Below are positions 16,121 to 16,563 of a stretch of 16,563 nt of DNA, one piece after another (within the stretch, counting starts at the first letter, position 1; the number at the start of each line of letters is the position of its first letter). This stretch comes from Desulforudis sp. (GTDB lineage Bacteria; Bacillota; Desulfotomaculia; Desulfotomaculales; Desulforudaceae). The stretch lies in the NCBI GenBank assembly GCA_014859075.1, contig JACUUW010000018.1, positions 1 through 16,563 on the forward strand, in the 5' to 3' direction. Position numbers and translations under genes: made by a program. The notes under the pieces were generated by a model, which was not told where the DNA came from, made no database searches, and was given only the letters and a program-made list of their open reading frames with translations.

Positions 16121-16136
16121 TAGGTTGGTCAACCTA
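16121..16136. other. Dyad between convergent genes
   Basis: TAGGTTG, GT, CAACCTA is a perfect 7-bp inverted repeat, extended by flanking CTGT and ACAG bases. It begins 17 nt after the stop codon of the small membrane protein gene and includes the TAG stop of the minus-strand gene. It has no T-run, but its place between convergent genes suggests a bidirectional transcript end. Confidence 0.4.
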
Positions 16137-16563
16137 CGAACAGTGGACGGAATTCTGAGCGCAGACCAGGGCGTAGTCTTCCGGTTTGTCCACGTCAACG
16201 GCCAACTCCGGAAACTCCGAGACCACCGCCCGTCCGGTGATTCCCACCAGGGCGGTGATCCGGCGCTCGGCGTCGGCCAGGCTCAGGCGCCGCAGTAGAA
16301 AGCGCAGGATAAAAACGGGACCGACCATCGCGGCCAGTCTCAGGGGATTCTTGCGGTGTTGGGCGAACTCCTGGGCCTTTTCCCGGCACCGATCAAACAC
16401 CGCCGGCCGGAACAGGACCAGGTTGCCCCCGGTGAACCGTCCGTCAGACAGCCTTACATAGGTGCGCCGGCCGCCCGGGTATTTTTGCTCGACCACTTCC
16501 GCCCTAACCACCGGATAATAGAAGTCGGCCCGGCGGTCACCGCAACAGTTAATAAAGTCACGC
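16134..16563 (-). CDS. MobA-like nucleotidyltransferase, 5' part beyond the window
   Basis: The reading frame is open from the right edge to a TAG at 16134-16136, so only the C-terminal 142 or so residues are seen. It reads RDFINCCGDRRADFYYPVV, then KYPGGRRTYVRLSDGRFTGGNLVLFRP, KNPLRLAAMVGPVFILRFLLRRLSLADAERR and EFPELAVDVDKPEDYALV. The TGGNLVLF and VDVDKPEDY segments are typical of the C-terminal half of small NTP-transferase proteins (MobA/GlmU-like family, nucleotidyl transfer onto a sugar phosphate or cofactor). The nucleotide-binding N-terminus would be outside the window, so the substrate cannot be told. A GTG at 16511 is inside the domain and not the real start. It converges on the small membrane protein gene. 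Confidence 0.75.
   Translation of the reverse strand, partial: RDFINCCGDRRADFYYPVVRAEVVEQKYPGGRRTYVRLSDGRFTGGNLVLFRPAVFDRCREKAQEFAQHRKNPLRLAAMVGPVFILRFLLRRLSLADAERRITALVGITGRAVVSEFPELAVDVDKPEDYALVCAQNSVHCS

Overview
The window looks like a chromosomal segment of an endospore-forming, moderately GC-rich anaerobic Firmicute of the Desulfotomaculum/Pelotomaculum/Desulforudis kind. I base this on the spoVG-glmU-prs-ctc-pth-mfd-spoVT-yabN-yabO-yabP-yabQ gene order known from Bacillus and Clostridia, on GC-rich genes with AT-rich control regions, and on the style of the accessory genes. The species assignment is inference.

Positions 129-12886 are all on the minus strand, so in transcription order they read tdcB (threonine ammonia-lyase), spoVG, glmU, prs, ctc (ribosomal L25), pth, mfd, spoVT, mazG/yabN, hup (HU), rqcP (yabO), yabP and yabQ. 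This is the conserved housekeeping and sporulation block: UDP-GlcNAc and PRPP synthesis, peptidyl-tRNA recycling, transcription-repair coupling, stalled-ribosome rescue, forespore regulation and cortex formation. Sporulation-type promoters are visible at expected places: a sigma-G-like promoter before spoVT, a sigma-H-like one before spoVG (inside the 3' end of tdcB) and a weaker sigma-E-like one before yabP. Compared with Bacillus, fin (yabK) is missing between pth and mfd, where a fold-back repeat lies instead. yabM is missing after spoVT, and a HU gene is inserted before rqcP.

Positions 12887-15469 switch to the plus strand and form the most interesting part: a LysR-type regulator, a LysR-box-like dyad, a cysteine tRNA of very unusual architecture, a YedE-family putative selenium/sulfur transporter and a TusA-family sulfur carrier. 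The tRNA (14054-14145) has anticodon GCA and discriminator U, the cysteine identity set. Its body resembles tRNA-Sec: 8-bp acceptor stem, 5-bp T stem with one bulge (13 bp in total) and a long variable arm. It lies 30 nt upstream of yedE with no visible terminator between, and yedE overlaps tusA, so the three may be one transcript under the LysR protein.

Positions 15470-15891 hold no convincing intact gene, only an in-frame open stretch after tusA, short direct repeats and a repeat of a type scattered in related genomes. The window ends with a small membrane protein gene (+) convergent with a partial MobA-like nucleotidyltransferase gene (-) that runs off the right edge. In positions 1-128, where divIC would be expected downstream of yabQ, I could not identify a start.
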